Part shown: one piece after another, positions 52,133 to 62,375 of the stretch
Numbering within the stretch: the first letter of the stretch is position 1
Layout of the letters: every line of letters starts with the position of its first letter
NCBI GenBank assembly: GCA_965250225.1
Contig: CBDFNQ010000031.1
Span: forward strand, 43,429 to 107,428
Source: CBDEUK01 sp965250225
Lineage (GTDB): Bacteria > Pseudomonadota > Gammaproteobacteria > Eutrophobiales > Eutrophobiaceae
Length of the DNA: 64,000 nt
Direction of reading: 5' to 3'
Notes under the pieces: model-generated
The model's database searches: none
The model's input: the letters and a program-made list of their open reading frames with translations, nothing else
What the model was told of the DNA's origin: nothing
Translations under genes and position numbers: made by a program

Positions 52133-52764
52133 TTATACTACGGCTTCTTCGTGCAATTCTTTCTCGTAATCCGAAAGGCTGTTCTGGAAGGCATCACGTT
52201 CAAATAATCTGTTTGCGTATTCCTGTATCGGCTTGGCAGAAGGGGGCAACTTGATGCCGAATTCTGGTAGGCGCCAGAGCAAAGGTGCCATACAACAATC
52301 AACCAGTGAATAATCATCCGACATGAAATAGGGTTTTTGTGAAAATATAGGAGCAATAGCTGTCAGATGGTCGCGAAAATTCTTTTGCGGGCATTGCCAG
52401 CCGCGATTTCGTCCTCGCCAGATAAATCATCCAGCAGCCCATACAGATCCGTCAGGACACGGTGTCTATATTGACGATTGCTGGCACGGTTAACCGGATC
52501 AACCGGCAACAATGGAGGATGGGGAAAACGTTCATCAAGATATTCCATAATGATTTGTGCATTATAGAGGATCAAATCACGGTCAATTAAGGTCAAAATT
52601 GAATTGTAAGGATTTAATTCTGCTAGTTCCTGAGGTCTTTCACCTGTTTGAATGTAATTGATATCGACATTAATGTCTTTCTCAGCCAGTACTATCCGCG
52701 TACCGTGCCCAGAAGGATCACTCACATCCGAATATAAAATCATGATTGAACGACGATTGGCCAT
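52133..52764 (-). pseudogene. sspA: Stringent starvation protein A, frame broken by one base
   Basis: The N-terminal half (MANRRSIMILYSDVSDPSGH, LNPYNSILTLIDRDLILYN, IMEYLDERFPHPPLLPVDP) stops at 52363-52365. The continuation RDHLTAIAPIFSQKPYFMSD, SLVDCCMAPLLWRLPEFGIK is in another frame and runs to 52133. Adding one base near 52374-52382 (TTTTCGCG) would restore a full 210-residue GST-fold SspA. SspA binds RNA polymerase during stress. Either a real mutation or a sequencing error. Confidence 0.85.
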
Positions 52765-52834
52765 GCTTACCATTATTCCCCCGATTACGTGTTCGATAAA
52801 ACCGGGGATTATACTACAATTTAGAACAAACGGC

Positions 52835-53575
52835 TTAGTGGACGTCCTTCCAATATTCTTTTTTCAATAAATAGGTGATCGGTAATAAAATAACGATCAG
52901 ATAAAACAACACCCAAAAACCGACCCTTTTACGCTGCAATTGTGCAGGTTCACCCATATAGACCAGAAAATTGACAATATCAGTTACCGTCTGTTCATAT
53001 TCTTCTGCTGTCTGTAGACCAGGTGTCACCAGTTCGAATCCTGTTATGATCTCAGTCTTGCTGCCATCGGTGTGAGTTACCGTTTCGTAGATCGGTTTTT
53101 GCCAGCCTTGTTGTTCCCACAATACATGTGGCATACTAACATCTTTGAATACTGAATTGTTCACACCCAAAGGTCTGGAATCATCAAGGTAAAATGATAG
53201 AAAGTAGGAATAAAGCCAGTCGGCTCCACGCGAGCGTGCGATCACGGAAAGATCGGGTGGGGTCACACCAAAAAAAGCTTCGCCATCTTCAGGACGCATA
53301 GACGCGCCCATGGTATCGCCGGATTTATCCGTGCCGAACATAAAATTGGCATTTAAGGCCTCATCGGCAATGTTCAAATCCTTACCAAAACGGTTGTAAC
53401 GCATGTAGTTCGCCGAATGACAACCCATGCAATAATTCATGAAGTAACGGGCACCCTGTTGTAAGGATTTTTGATCATCCAGATCGACACGGGCCTCTAA
53501 CAAATGTCCATTCCCTGTTGCAAAGGCGAGTAAAGGTAAGATGAGGCTTATGATTAACAGTAGAGATTTAATCAT
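52835..53575 (-). CDS. petC: Ubiquinol-cytochrome c reductase, cytochrome c1
   Basis: Signal peptide, haem c site NYCMGCHSANYMRYNR, axial Met region (MGASMRPEDGEAFFG) and a C-terminal membrane anchor (VGFWVLFYLIVILLPITYLL). Third subunit of complex III, facing the periplasm. Its ATG overlaps the petB stop by four bases. Confidence 0.95.
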   Translation of the reverse strand: MIKSLLLIISLILPLLAFATGNGHLLEARVDLDDQKSLQQGARYFMNYCMGCHSANYMRYNRFGKDLNIADEALNANFMFGTDKSGDTMGASMRPEDGEAFFGVTPPDLSVIARSRGADWLYSYFLSFYLDDSRPLGVNNSVFKDVSMPHVLWEQQGWQKPIYETVTHTDGSKTEIITGFELVTPGLQTAEEYEQTVTDIVNFLVYMGEPAQLQRKRVGFWVLFYLIVILLPITYLLKKEYWKDVH

Positions 53576-54804
53576 TTTGTCAGCCTCTCTGGTACAGGTT
53601 TGTCTGTGTCATTTCGTGTATAAAACGGCATGAGTAAGAAAAATGCAAAATAAACTACGGAGAAAAACCGCGCCATCCAGGTAAACAATGTTGTTACCGG
53701 TTGCATCCCGAGGTAGCCCAGTACCAGAAAACTGATGACAAAAGCCGTCAGCGCGGTCTTGTATTTCCAGCCACGATAACGAATGGATTTGACCGGGCTT
53801 CTGTCTAGCCAGGGCAGAAACACAAACAACATGGTCGACAGTCCCATTGCAATGACACCGAGCAACTGGTGCGGCACGGCCCTTAAAATGGCATAGAACG
53901 GTGTGAAATACCAGACTGGGGCAATGTGATCTGGTGTCTTTAACGGATCAGCCGGAATAAAATTCGCATGCTCGAGGAAATAGCCATTCATCTCCGGCCA
54001 GAAAAATACTGCCGCACAAAAGAGGATTAAAAAGACCACAGTGCCAAATATATCTTTTACCGTGTAATACGGATGAAATGGTATGCCATCGATCGGCACA
54101 CCATTGGCATCTTTGTTCTTTTTGATTTCAACGCCATCAGGATTATTCGACCCAACTTCATGCAAGGCCAGAATATGTGCCCCGGCCAGCCCACAAATTA
54201 GCAGTGGAAATGCGATGACGTGTAGGGAAAAGAAGCGATTCAGTGTGACATCGGATATCTCGTAGTCACCCCGCATTAACAATGCCAGATCTTCGCCGAC
54301 GATCGGGATGGCGCCGAACAGGGAAATGATCACCTTGGCGCCCCAATAAGACATCTGTCCCCAGGGTAAAAGATAACCAAAAAAGGCCTCACCCATCAGG
54401 GAAAAATAAATCACCATACCGGTTAGCCAGAGTAACTCCCTGGGCTTCTTGTATGAGCCGTACAACAGAGCACGAAACATGTGTAGATAAATGACGACAA
54501 AAAATGCCGAGGCTCCTGTCGAATGCATGTAGCGTATCCACCAACCCCATTCCACATCACGCATGATGTATTCAACCGAGGCAAACGCCTCTTCCGCAGA
54601 TGGTTTGTAGTTCATTGTCAACCAGATGCCGGTCACTACCTGGATCACCAGAACAAATAAGGCAAGAGAGCCAAAAAAGTACCAGAAATTAAAATTTTTC
54701 GGTGTGTAATATTTTGCCAGGTGATCATTCCACAGGCTCATCAATGGAAAACGATCATCCACCCAGTCACGAACACCTGTTATAGAATCAATTACTTTAC
54801 TCAT
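53572..54804 (-). CDS. petB: Ubiquinol-cytochrome c reductase, cytochrome b
   Basis: Eight helices; haem-ligating His pairs in WIRYMHSTGASAFFVVIYLH and FFSLHVIAFPLLICGLAGAH. Quinol-site residues are in the segment WGAKVIISLFGAIPIVGEDL, and the Qo-site PEWY-like motif is DHIAPVWYFTPFYA, with PVWY in place of PEWY as in many gammaproteobacteria. Overlaps petA by one base (TAATG). Confidence 0.95.
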   Translation of the reverse strand: MSKVIDSITGVRDWVDDRFPLMSLWNDHLAKYYTPKNFNFWYFFGSLALFVLVIQVVTGIWLTMNYKPSAEEAFASVEYIMRDVEWGWWIRYMHSTGASAFFVVIYLHMFRALLYGSYKKPRELLWLTGMVIYFSLMGEAFFGYLLPWGQMSYWGAKVIISLFGAIPIVGEDLALLMRGDYEISDVTLNRFFSLHVIAFPLLICGLAGAHILALHEVGSNNPDGVEIKKNKDANGVPIDGIPFHPYYTVKDIFGTVVFLILFCAAVFFWPEMNGYFLEHANFIPADPLKTPDHIAPVWYFTPFYAILRAVPHQLLGVIAMGLSTMLFVFLPWLDRSPVKSIRYRGWKYKTALTAFVISFLVLGYLGMQPVTTLFTWMARFFSVVYFAFFLLMPFYTRNDTDKPVPERLTK

Positions 54805-55406
54805 TAGCTTGCTGCCCCTGAATCATCGCCAATTAATATGCGTGTATCCGTTAAATATTGATGTGGTGGCACCATCATATTTGTCGGTGCTGGAACACCT
54901 TTAAATACTCTGCCTGCCAAATCAAAGCGTGATCCGTGACAGGGGCAAAAAAAGCCGCCTCTCCAGTCAGAACCCAATTGATATTCATCATGATCATGAC
55001 TATCAACCATCTTTGGTGAACAACCCAGATGGGTACAATAACCGATTAGCACCAGGTATTCTGGATTGATGGAACGGTATTTGTTCTGCGCGTAATCTGG
55101 TTGTTGATCCTGATCTGATTCTGGATCCCGTACATCTTCATCCAGTTCAGTCAAGCCATCAACCGTGTCTTCTGTGCGTCTAATGATCCAGACCGGTTTT
55201 CTCTGCCATTCCACAGTCATACGATCTCCCGGTTTTAATTTACTGATATCTACTTCTACAGGTGCTCCGAAGGCTTTTGCTCTGGCACTGGGTTTTAAAG
55301 TAGATATGAAGGGAACCGCAGTGCACAAGGCACCCGCACCGCCTGCCACAGTCGCAGCCGTCGTCAGAAAGCCTCTTCGGTCGTGATCAACGACTTCATT
55401 ACTCAT
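54804..55406 (-). CDS. petA: Ubiquinol-cytochrome c reductase, Rieske iron-sulfur subunit
   Basis: N-terminal Tat-like signal (DHRRGFLTTAATVAGG) that also serves as membrane anchor, and [2Fe-2S] boxes CTHLGCSP and CPCHGSRFD. Length 200. First gene of petABC, which feeds electrons from ubiquinol to cytochrome c. Confidence 0.95.
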   Translation of the reverse strand: MSNEVVDHDRRGFLTTAATVAGGAGALCTAVPFISTLKPSARAKAFGAPVEVDISKLKPGDRMTVEWQRKPVWIIRRTEDTVDGLTELDEDVRDPESDQDQQPDYAQNKYRSINPEYLVLIGYCTHLGCSPKMVDSHDHDEYQLGSDWRGGFFCPCHGSRFDLAGRVFKGVPAPTNMMVPPHQYLTDTRILIGDDSGAAS

Positions 55407-55531
55407 TTTTTCATTCTCCTATCTCAAAGATTATAAATCTATCGGCAAATAATTCATTCAGTTAAACTCTTTTCTTGATTCTGAAACTATTTCTGACACC
55501 ATTCACCCTGTCTTCTAAATGATTCTGTTTA

Positions 55532-56701
55532 ATGCTTAAAAAAGATATCCCTTGTTTTGTTATCCGCTCTGTTTTGACAGGGCTCGTCATTGCAATTTTG
55601 GTATTGCTTGGTCAGTATCTATTATTCAGCCAAAAAAACGGCTTGTCCCTCCAGTATCCCTCTGATAACGATGCCAAAGAGGTGAACCATACTGATCCCT
55701 TGTTGTCTCTGCAACAACCCTTTTCATACAACTCTGCGGTAATAATTGCAGCGCCCGCAGTAGTCAATGTCTATAGCACTCGCTTTCGTCAGGATAAAAT
55801 CCATCCCTTATTTCAGGATCCGGCATTCAGGCGTTTTTTTGGGGAGGCACAAACTACGCTAAATTCCAGTGAAGACAATAATTTAGGATCTGGGGTAATA
55901 CTTGATAGTGCCGGTTATGTGCTGACCAATGCCCATGTTATTAAAAATGCGGATCAGATCAGGGTTACCCTGCAAGATGGTCGTCAGATCAATGCACAAA
56001 TTGTAGGGGCTGACAGTGATACAGATCTTGCCGTACTCAAAATTGATCTGGAGAACCTGCCGGTAATTCCGATTGGTGATTCCAGCAAACTCCTGGTCGG
56101 TGACGTGGTGTTGGCCATTGGTAATCCATATAACATCGGTCAAACCGTAACCCAGGGAATCATTAGTGGTACCGGACGGAAAAGTCTTGGCATTACCACC
56201 TTTGAAGATTTTATCCAGACTGATGCTTCCATTAACCCGGGTAATTCTGGCGGCGCCCTAATAGATGCCTATGGCAGGCTGCTTGGCATCAATACGGCGA
56301 TCATCTCAAGCACTGGGGATTCTCAGGGTATTGGGTTGGCGACACCGATTAATCTCGCCCTGGATGTGGTGTGGCAGTTGATCGCTTATGGGAAAGTGGT
56401 GCGCGGCTGGCTAGGGATAGAAGCACAGGCGTTATCGGCAATAGTAAAACAGCAAACTGGACTGAGTACGGGTGGTGTTTTAATTGCCGGTGTTATGCAA
56501 GATAGTCCTGCTCATAAAGCAGGTTTGGTTCCAGGTGATATCATTACCCGAATAAACGGCCAGATGATTTACAATCCACAGCAGGCAATTTATTTTATTG
56601 CACAGATCAAACCTGGTACATCTGTTGGCCTCAAAGTTCTCAGGGCCTGGGATGAGCTCGATATCAAGGCGATGGTTGCACAACGTCCCCAGTTTCGTTA
56701 A
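55532..56701 (+). CDS. Membrane-anchored serine protease, DegS/AlgW type
   Basis: One N-terminal helix (VLTGLVIAILVLLGQYLLF), trypsin-like domain with catalytic His (LTNAHVIKNA), Asp (DSDTDLAVLKID) and Ser (NPGNSGGALIDAYG), and a single PDZ domain (GVLIAGVMQDSPAHKAGLVP). One PDZ and a membrane anchor mark the DegS/AlgW branch, which cuts an anti-sigma factor after sensing misfolded porins. Divergent from petABC by 125 bases. Confidence 0.9.
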   Translation: MLKKDIPCFVIRSVLTGLVIAILVLLGQYLLFSQKNGLSLQYPSDNDAKEVNHTDPLLSLQQPFSYNSAVIIAAPAVVNVYSTRFRQDKIHPLFQDPAFRRFFGEAQTTLNSSEDNNLGSGVILDSAGYVLTNAHVIKNADQIRVTLQDGRQINAQIVGADSDTDLAVLKIDLENLPVIPIGDSSKLLVGDVVLAIGNPYNIGQTVTQGIISGTGRKSLGITTFEDFIQTDASINPGNSGGALIDAYGRLLGINTAIISSTGDSQGIGLATPINLALDVVWQLIAYGKVVRGWLGIEAQALSAIVKQQTGLSTGGVLIAGVMQDSPAHKAGLVPGDIITRINGQMIYNPQQAIYFIAQIKPGTSVGLKVLRAWDELDIKAMVAQRPQFR

Positions 56702-57777
56702 CTGAGGATATCTTTTATAGTGGATTTAAAATGTTCGATCTCAATGGTGTTGCCAATTGTGATACGCAAACATTGATCCAGTAAAGGATGGGTTCCGTGT
56801 AATTTTTTGATCAGGATATTTTTTTCGAGTAAGGATGAAAAAATTCTATCAGCATCACCATCGGTTGATTTAAATAATAAAAAATTTGCCTTACTAGACC
56901 AGACATCAATTCGTGGCATATTGTCCAGAAATTCAAACAGGCTTTGACGGTCGTTTTTAATAATCTCAGCTTGTTGTTCTAACACAGGATAATGTTGCAG
57001 AAAAAATCCAGCACTGATTTGTGATAAATAATTTATATTGTAAGGCAGACGCACTTTATCAAATTGCTCAAGCCAATCCTTTGTTCCGATCAAATATCCA
57101 AGCCGTAACCCGGCAAGCCCTACTTTGGAAAGTGTGCGCATGACCAATAGATTGTCATGTTGTCCTATCTTGTCTACATAGCTGCTGTCGGAAAAAATAT
57201 GGTAGGCCTCATCGACAACAACAAGACCTCGAGTGGCTTCGAGGACGCTATTGATCGTATCTGAATTAAACAAGTTGCCAGTCGGGTTATTCGGGTAAGC
57301 GAGAAAGATTACAGCGGGGTCATGTGTTTCGATAGCAGCAAGCATGGCTGTTTGGTCTAAAGAATAATCTTCTCGTAACGGCACGCCCACGTATTCAAGC
57401 CCTAAAACCTGAGCGATCATTTTATACATTACGAAGCTGGGTTCCGGTGCCATGATGACTCGTCCAGGTGTAGCAATTGCCATAACAATGATCTGAATGA
57501 TCTCATCCGAACCATTTCCAAACATGAGCTGGAAATTATCGGGTATCTGCAAAGTCTTTTTTAATGACTGTTTTAGGTCAGTCGCTGCTGGGTCAGGGTA
57601 ACGATTGATCTCGCAATCCTGTAATTCAGCTAGCCATTGTTCCTGCAATTCTGCCGGCCATTGATAGGGGTTTTCCATGGCATCGAGTTTGATCAGACCA
57701 CTAGCATCCTGGACATGATAAGCCTTCATTTCCTGAATTTCGGGCTTTATCCAATGTGTAATATTATCTTTGGACAT
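56698..57777 (-). CDS. hisC: Histidinol-phosphate aminotransferase
   Basis: Class I/II PLP enzyme: LDAMENPYQWP, FGNGSDEIIQ, AYPNNPTGNLFN, VVDEAYHIFS and the PLP lysine in RTLSKVGLAGLRLGYLIG. Length 359. Converts imidazole-acetol phosphate to histidinol phosphate. Ends four bases into the protease gene, convergently; 29 bases after hisD. Confidence 0.95.
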   Translation of the reverse strand: MSKDNITHWIKPEIQEMKAYHVQDASGLIKLDAMENPYQWPAELQEQWLAELQDCEINRYPDPAATDLKQSLKKTLQIPDNFQLMFGNGSDEIIQIIVMAIATPGRVIMAPEPSFVMYKMIAQVLGLEYVGVPLREDYSLDQTAMLAAIETHDPAVIFLAYPNNPTGNLFNSDTINSVLEATRGLVVVDEAYHIFSDSSYVDKIGQHDNLLVMRTLSKVGLAGLRLGYLIGTKDWLEQFDKVRLPYNINYLSQISAGFFLQHYPVLEQQAEIIKNDRQSLFEFLDNMPRIDVWSSKANFLLFKSTDGDADRIFSSLLEKNILIKKLHGTHPLLDQCLRITIGNTIEIEHFKSTIKDILS

Positions 57778-57806
57778 TATTCAAAAAAACAGTCGGACTC
57801 GTCAGG

Positions 57807-59108
57807 CTATTTGGATGGTTCAATTCGATACTCAGCCGATCGAGCATGGGCTGTTAAGCCTTCCCCACGAGCTAATGGTGCGGCAATTTGTGCCAGCTTG
57901 CTGGCAGATGTATTACTGCAATAAATTAAAGAAGAGCGTTTTTGAAAATCATAGACACCCAATGGAGACGAAAAGCGCGCCGTTCTTGCCGTGGGTAAGA
58001 CATGATTTGGGCCGGCACAGTAATCTCCGAGTACCTCTGCCGTATAACGCCCCATAAAAATGGCTCCGGCATGGCGGATCTTCGGCAGCAAGGCTTTCGG
58101 ATCACTGATTGAGAGTTCAAGATGTTCCGGGGCAATGCGATTAATGATATCGCAAGCCTCATCCAGATTACTTGCCTTGATTAAAGCACCATTGGCCTTT
58201 AATGCAGCTTCAATAATATCGGCTCTTTCCATTCCAGGTAGTAATTTCTTGACGCTGGTTTCCACCTGATCGAGACAATCCTCATTCGGTGATAACAGTA
58301 TTGAGCAGGCCTCTTCATCGTGTTCTGCCTGGGCAAATAAATCCATCGCCAACCAGTCGGGGTCGGTCTCTCCGTCACTGACGACTAAAACCTCAGACGG
58401 TCCAGCGATCATATCAATGCCCACTGTTCCAAATACCATGCGTTTTGCTGTTGCAACGTAGATATTTCCTGGGCCAACAATTTTATCGACATTTGGGACT
58501 TGCTCGGTTCCATAGGCAAGAGCTGCCACTGCCTGGGCCCCGCCGACTGTGAAGAGGCGATCAACACCCGCAATGGCAGCAGCAGCCATCACCATATCGT
58601 TTGTTAGATCATCCGGTGTTGGCACTACCATAATAATTTCAGGGACACCTGCGACTTTTGCCGGAATTACGTTCATCAAGACAGAGGAGGGATACGCCGC
58701 CTTACCACCTGGCACATAGACACCTACACGATCAAGTGCGGTGATTTGTTGACCTAGTTCTGTACCGTCTGCATCAGTATAGGTCCAGGAATCCATTTTT
58801 TGTTTTTCATGATAATCCTTCACACGTTCGGCGGCCTGTTCGAGCGCACTGCGAATTTCCGTGGGAATACTTGCTAAAGATTGTTTGAAGACGTCTTGTG
58901 AGATTTCCAGATCGTCCAGCGTTGCCTGACGTCGATCAAAACGATTGGTATATTCAAGTAGAGCCTGATCGCCCCTGGCTCTTACCGCTTTGAGGATCTC
59001 GTCTACTTGTGTAGTAATAGTGACATCTGGCTCATCACTGCTGGCAAGCAAACTGGAAAGATCAGCATCAAAGTTAGCATCGCTGCTATTTAACCGTCTC
59101 ATATTCAT
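57807..59108 (-). CDS. hisD: Histidinol dehydrogenase
   Basis: Catalyses the last two steps of histidine synthesis. GVYVPGGKAAYPSSVLMNVI, VGGAQAVAALAYGTEQVPNV, VDKIVGPGNIYVATAKRMV, IDMIAGPSEVLVVSDGE and the zinc/active-site block QAEHDEEACSILLS are all present. Length 433. ATG overlaps the hisG stop by four bases. Confidence 0.96.
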   Translation of the reverse strand: MNMRRLNSSDANFDADLSSLLASSDEPDVTITTQVDEILKAVRARGDQALLEYTNRFDRRQATLDDLEISQDVFKQSLASIPTEIRSALEQAAERVKDYHEKQKMDSWTYTDADGTELGQQITALDRVGVYVPGGKAAYPSSVLMNVIPAKVAGVPEIIMVVPTPDDLTNDMVMAAAAIAGVDRLFTVGGAQAVAALAYGTEQVPNVDKIVGPGNIYVATAKRMVFGTVGIDMIAGPSEVLVVSDGETDPDWLAMDLFAQAEHDEEACSILLSPNEDCLDQVETSVKKLLPGMERADIIEAALKANGALIKASNLDEACDIINRIAPEHLELSISDPKALLPKIRHAGAIFMGRYTAEVLGDYCAGPNHVLPTARTARFSSPLGVYDFQKRSSLIYCSNTSASKLAQIAAPLARGEGLTAHARSAEYRIEPSK

Positions 59109-59737
59109 GTCTCAATGATATCGGCTAGCCCTTGTAAAAACGGTTTGATAATAGCCTGCTTCATTTTCATCGAGGCTTTATTGACGACTAGTCGCGAACT
59201 GATTTCCGAGATTAATTCCAGAGGTACCAGACCGTTGGCTTTTAAGGTATTTCCCGTGTCTACCAGATCGACGATTTGATCGGCGAGTCCCAGTATCGGT
59301 GCCAGTTCCATAGAACCATAGAGTTTGATGATTTCGACCTGTTTGCCTTGTTTGGCAAAATGGTCGCGCGCGGTGTTGACGTATTTAGTTGCTACACGTA
59401 ATCGACCGTTATGTGTTTTACTATCTTTCGGGCCGGCAAGCATCATACGGCAGCAGGCAATATTCAAATCCAGTGGTTCATACAGGCCATCACTGCCATA
59501 TTCCACCAGGACATCTTTACCGGCAACACCGATATCGGCTGCGCCGTATTCGACATAGGTTGGTACATCAGTTGCCCGAACAATGATCAAATTAATTCCA
59601 GGCTGATCCGTTTTGAGTATTAATTTACGAGTGCGTGCCGGGTCTTCTTCCGGAACAATATCCAGTTTCGCCAGAAGAGGTAGAAATTCTTCCAGTATGC
59701 GACCTTTGGAAATGGCTATGGTTATTTCATTCGTCAT
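59105..59737 (-). CDS. hisG: ATP phosphoribosyltransferase, short form
   Basis: First step of histidine synthesis. ITIAISKGRILEEFLPLL, VRATDVPTYVEYGAADIGVA, GKDVLVEYG and LGLADQIVDLVDTGNTLKAN. At 210 residues it lacks the C-terminal regulatory domain, so it should need HisZ, which is not in this window. ATG 59737 is preferred over 59755. Confidence 0.95.
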   Translation of the reverse strand: MTNEITIAISKGRILEEFLPLLAKLDIVPEEDPARTRKLILKTDQPGINLIIVRATDVPTYVEYGAADIGVAGKDVLVEYGSDGLYEPLDLNIACCRMMLAGPKDSKTHNGRLRVATKYVNTARDHFAKQGKQVEIIKLYGSMELAPILGLADQIVDLVDTGNTLKANGLVPLELISEISSRLVVNKASMKMKQAIIKPFLQGLADIIET

Positions 59738-59760
59738 GAGATTTGTGCAAGGCAAATTTA

Positions 59761-61020
59761 TCAGCAGGGAATACGCTTTATCTGTGCGCCTAATTGAGAA
59801 AGTTTTTCCTCGATCGTTTCATAGCCTCGGTCGATGTGGTAGATACGATCAACAACGGTATCCCCTTTCCCAACCAGGCCAGCTAGAACCAAACTCGCTG
59901 AAGCGCGTAAATCCGTTGCCATTACGGGTGCACCAGTCAATTGTTCAACACCTTTACTGATCACCGCGTTACCTTCAAGTTTTAGATCGGCTCCCATGCG
60001 TTGCAGCTCTTGGACGTGCATAAAACGATTTTCAAACACGGATTCAACGATCGTGCCTGTGCCATCGGAAATGCTGTTCATCGCTGTGAACTGAGCTTGC
60101 ATATCGGTCGGGAAACCTGGAAACGGTGAGGTGTGCAAATCTACCGCATGCGGTCTTTCCGCTTCCATATTTAACGTAATTGAGGTGTCATCTTCACTAA
60201 TTTCAGCACCCGCTTCCTGCAATTTAGCCAATACAGCATCGAGTAATTTGGGACGGGTATTTTTGAGTTTCACCTTGCCACCTGTCATCGTAGCAGCGAC
60301 CAGATAGGTTCCTGCCTCGATTCGATCCGGGACAATGTCATACTCGCAACCCTTTAATGTGTCGACTCCCTCAATCTCGATACGGTCAGTACCCGCACCT
60401 TCGATTTTGGCACCCATTTTGATAAGACAATCTGCCAGATCAAGAACCTCAGGCTCGCGCGCGGCATTATGTAATACTGTGGTTCCTTTCGCCAGGGTGG
60501 CCGCCATCATCAAGTTTTCAGTTCCGGTAACGGTGATCACATCCAGACTCAGGTTTGCACCTTTCAATCGATCAGCTTTGGCGTGGATATAACCTCCTTC
60601 AACAGAGATCTCCGCCCCCATAGCTTTCAAACCCTGGATATGGATATTGATTGGCCGAGAACCAATTGCGCAGCCACCCGGTAATGAGACTTCGGCCTGA
60701 CCATATCGTGCGAGCAATGGCCCTAATACCAATACAGAAGCACGCATGGTTTTAACTAATTCATAGGGTGCAAACAAATCTGTTAAATTACTGTTATCAA
60801 CTTCTATATTTAATTTTTCGTCGACAGTAATGGCTGCTCCCATACGACCCAATAATTCTATCGTGGTCGTAATATCATGCAGATGTGGGACATTGCTAAT
60901 GTGCATGGGATCATCGGCGAGCAAAGTGGCTGACAAGATTGGCAAGGCTGCATTCTTCGCACCTGATATATAAATTTCACCATCAAGCGTTTGGCCACCA
61001 TTTATGATAAGTTTATCCAT
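59761..61020 (-). CDS. murA: UDP-N-acetylglucosamine 1-carboxyvinyltransferase
   Basis: First committed step of peptidoglycan synthesis. INGGQTLDGEIYISGAKNA, LPGGCAIGSRPINIHIQGL with the fosfomycin-target Cys, and FPTDMQAQFTAMNSISDGTG. Length 419 is exact for the family. Lies between ibaG and hisG, as is usual in gammaproteobacteria. Confidence 0.97.
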   Translation of the reverse strand: MDKLIINGGQTLDGEIYISGAKNAALPILSATLLADDPMHISNVPHLHDITTTIELLGRMGAAITVDEKLNIEVDNSNLTDLFAPYELVKTMRASVLVLGPLLARYGQAEVSLPGGCAIGSRPINIHIQGLKAMGAEISVEGGYIHAKADRLKGANLSLDVITVTGTENLMMAATLAKGTTVLHNAAREPEVLDLADCLIKMGAKIEGAGTDRIEIEGVDTLKGCEYDIVPDRIEAGTYLVAATMTGGKVKLKNTRPKLLDAVLAKLQEAGAEISEDDTSITLNMEAERPHAVDLHTSPFPGFPTDMQAQFTAMNSISDGTGTIVESVFENRFMHVQELQRMGADLKLEGNAVISKGVEQLTGAPVMATDLRASASLVLAGLVGKGDTVVDRIYHIDRGYETIEEKLSQLGAQIKRIPC

Positions 61021-61029
61021 TAGTTTGTA

Positions 61030-61284
61030 TTACATTACCTTGAATGTTTGTTTTTTCTGCCATTCTTCTGGCGTGAAAGTTTGCATGGACAAGGCATGTA
61101 TATCAGTGCCCATTTTCCCCCCGAGTGTCTGGTAGACAAGCTGATGTTGTTGCAACATGCTTTTGTCGTCAAACACAGGACTGATAATGATTGCCTGAAA
61201 GTGAGTGCCATCTTCGCCGTCTACCAGCGCCTCACAATCATCCAGCCCTGTTTCAATTAATTGTTTAATGTCATTTGCCTGCAT
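61030..61284 (-). CDS. ibaG: BolA-family protein IbaG
   Basis: ATG 61284 gives the family length of 84: MQANDIKQLIETGLDDCEAL, HFQAIIISPVFDDKSMLQQH and LVYQTLGGKMGTDIHALSMQ. BolA proteins with glutaredoxins handle Fe-S clusters. Ten bases before murA, same strand. Confidence 0.93.
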   Translation of the reverse strand: MQANDIKQLIETGLDDCEALVDGEDGTHFQAIIISPVFDDKSMLQQHQLVYQTLGGKMGTDIHALSMQTFTPEEWQKKQTFKVM

Positions 61285-61498
61285 AATACAGCTCCAAATC
61301 GTTTTTTCGGGGTTTATCTGATACAAAAACAGTGACAGTCTATACATTGCTGACTGTGGTTTGGAAGGATCACTGGATGAACGCCCCCTCTACCCTGCGT
61401 TTATTATTGATCACATGATGAACTAATAAAGTTGTTACGTAATTCCCGTTTATGTATTTATTCTTATAGATTTTTTTTATTTTTCTTTGCTAATACTG

Positions 61499-62116
61499 TC
61501 ACAATGTTCGATTGTTTCGTTCTGCCAATTTTGCAATCAGATTTTCCATTCCATGTTTACGAATGTGAGAAGTAAATTCACCTCGATATGTCCGGACAAG
61601 ACTTGCCCCGTTGACAACGACATCAACTACCTTCCAACTCCCATCACTGAAGTACATGCGATAATTTATCGGCACAGGCGCAGCACCATTTTGCTCGACC
61701 TCTGTATATACCTCGACCAGATTTGACTTCTTGGTACTTTTTTCAGACAAATATTTTATTTCCTGATCGGAATAATGCAACAATGCTTTGGCATAGGTAC
61801 GTACCAGCAAGGTTTTGAATTGCTCAGTAAATTGTGTCCGTTGCTCCTCGTTGGCTTTTGACCAGTTTTTCTTACCCAGAACCCATTTGGACATACTGAC
61901 AAAATCAAAATGAGGAATGATCAATTCATCAACAAAACCATGTACTTTTGATGGATCATTTTCGAGAATCTCTTTTTCCTCGCGTACACGTTCAGTCACC
62001 TCTGATGCGATGTCCTGTATCACCTCTATAGCTGGCTTGGTTTCAGTCGCCGCCTGGGTTCCATTTATTAACAACACCAGCATGATAAAAAGTGTATAGG
62101 AAAGCTGATATCTCAT
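61499..62116 (-). CDS. MlaC/Ttg2D-family (or HpnM-like) periplasmic lipid-transfer protein
   Basis: Signal peptide (YTLFIMLVLLINGTQAAT) and the conserved MlaC fold: VDELIIPHFDFVSMSKWVLG, EQRTQFTEQFKTLLVRTYAK, VPINYRMYFSDGSWKVVDVV and NGASLVRTYRGEFTSHI. It carries phospholipid between membranes in the Mla system. Here mlaB is not found between it and ibaG, and the upstream gene is an RND exporter rather than mlaD, as in hopanoid-type hpnM-hpnN pairs. Confidence 0.86.
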   Translation of the reverse strand: MRYQLSYTLFIMLVLLINGTQAATETKPAIEVIQDIASEVTERVREEKEILENDPSKVHGFVDELIIPHFDFVSMSKWVLGKKNWSKANEEQRTQFTEQFKTLLVRTYAKALLHYSDQEIKYLSEKSTKKSNLVEVYTEVEQNGAAPVPINYRMYFSDGSWKVVDVVVNGASLVRTYRGEFTSHIRKHGMENLIAKLAERNNRTL

Positions 62117-62375
62117 GTTTAATTCCTCTTAAGTTCTACAAATCTTGTTGATTAACTGGATCAAATACCCAATAAATCCGTTCAGTCTATTGAGCTTTCG
62201 ACTTTCAGAAGCAATTCTTTAATTACTGACCACTTATGGCTCTGAAAGGACGCCGCACATTGTAATGATTATACCAGTTTTATGAAATGGCCAGTTGATA
62301 AAATAATCAAATGGTAACCTTTCTCAGTTTCTATTTAAGACTGGATATTCTGGATAAGGTTCTGATTTTATTAGC

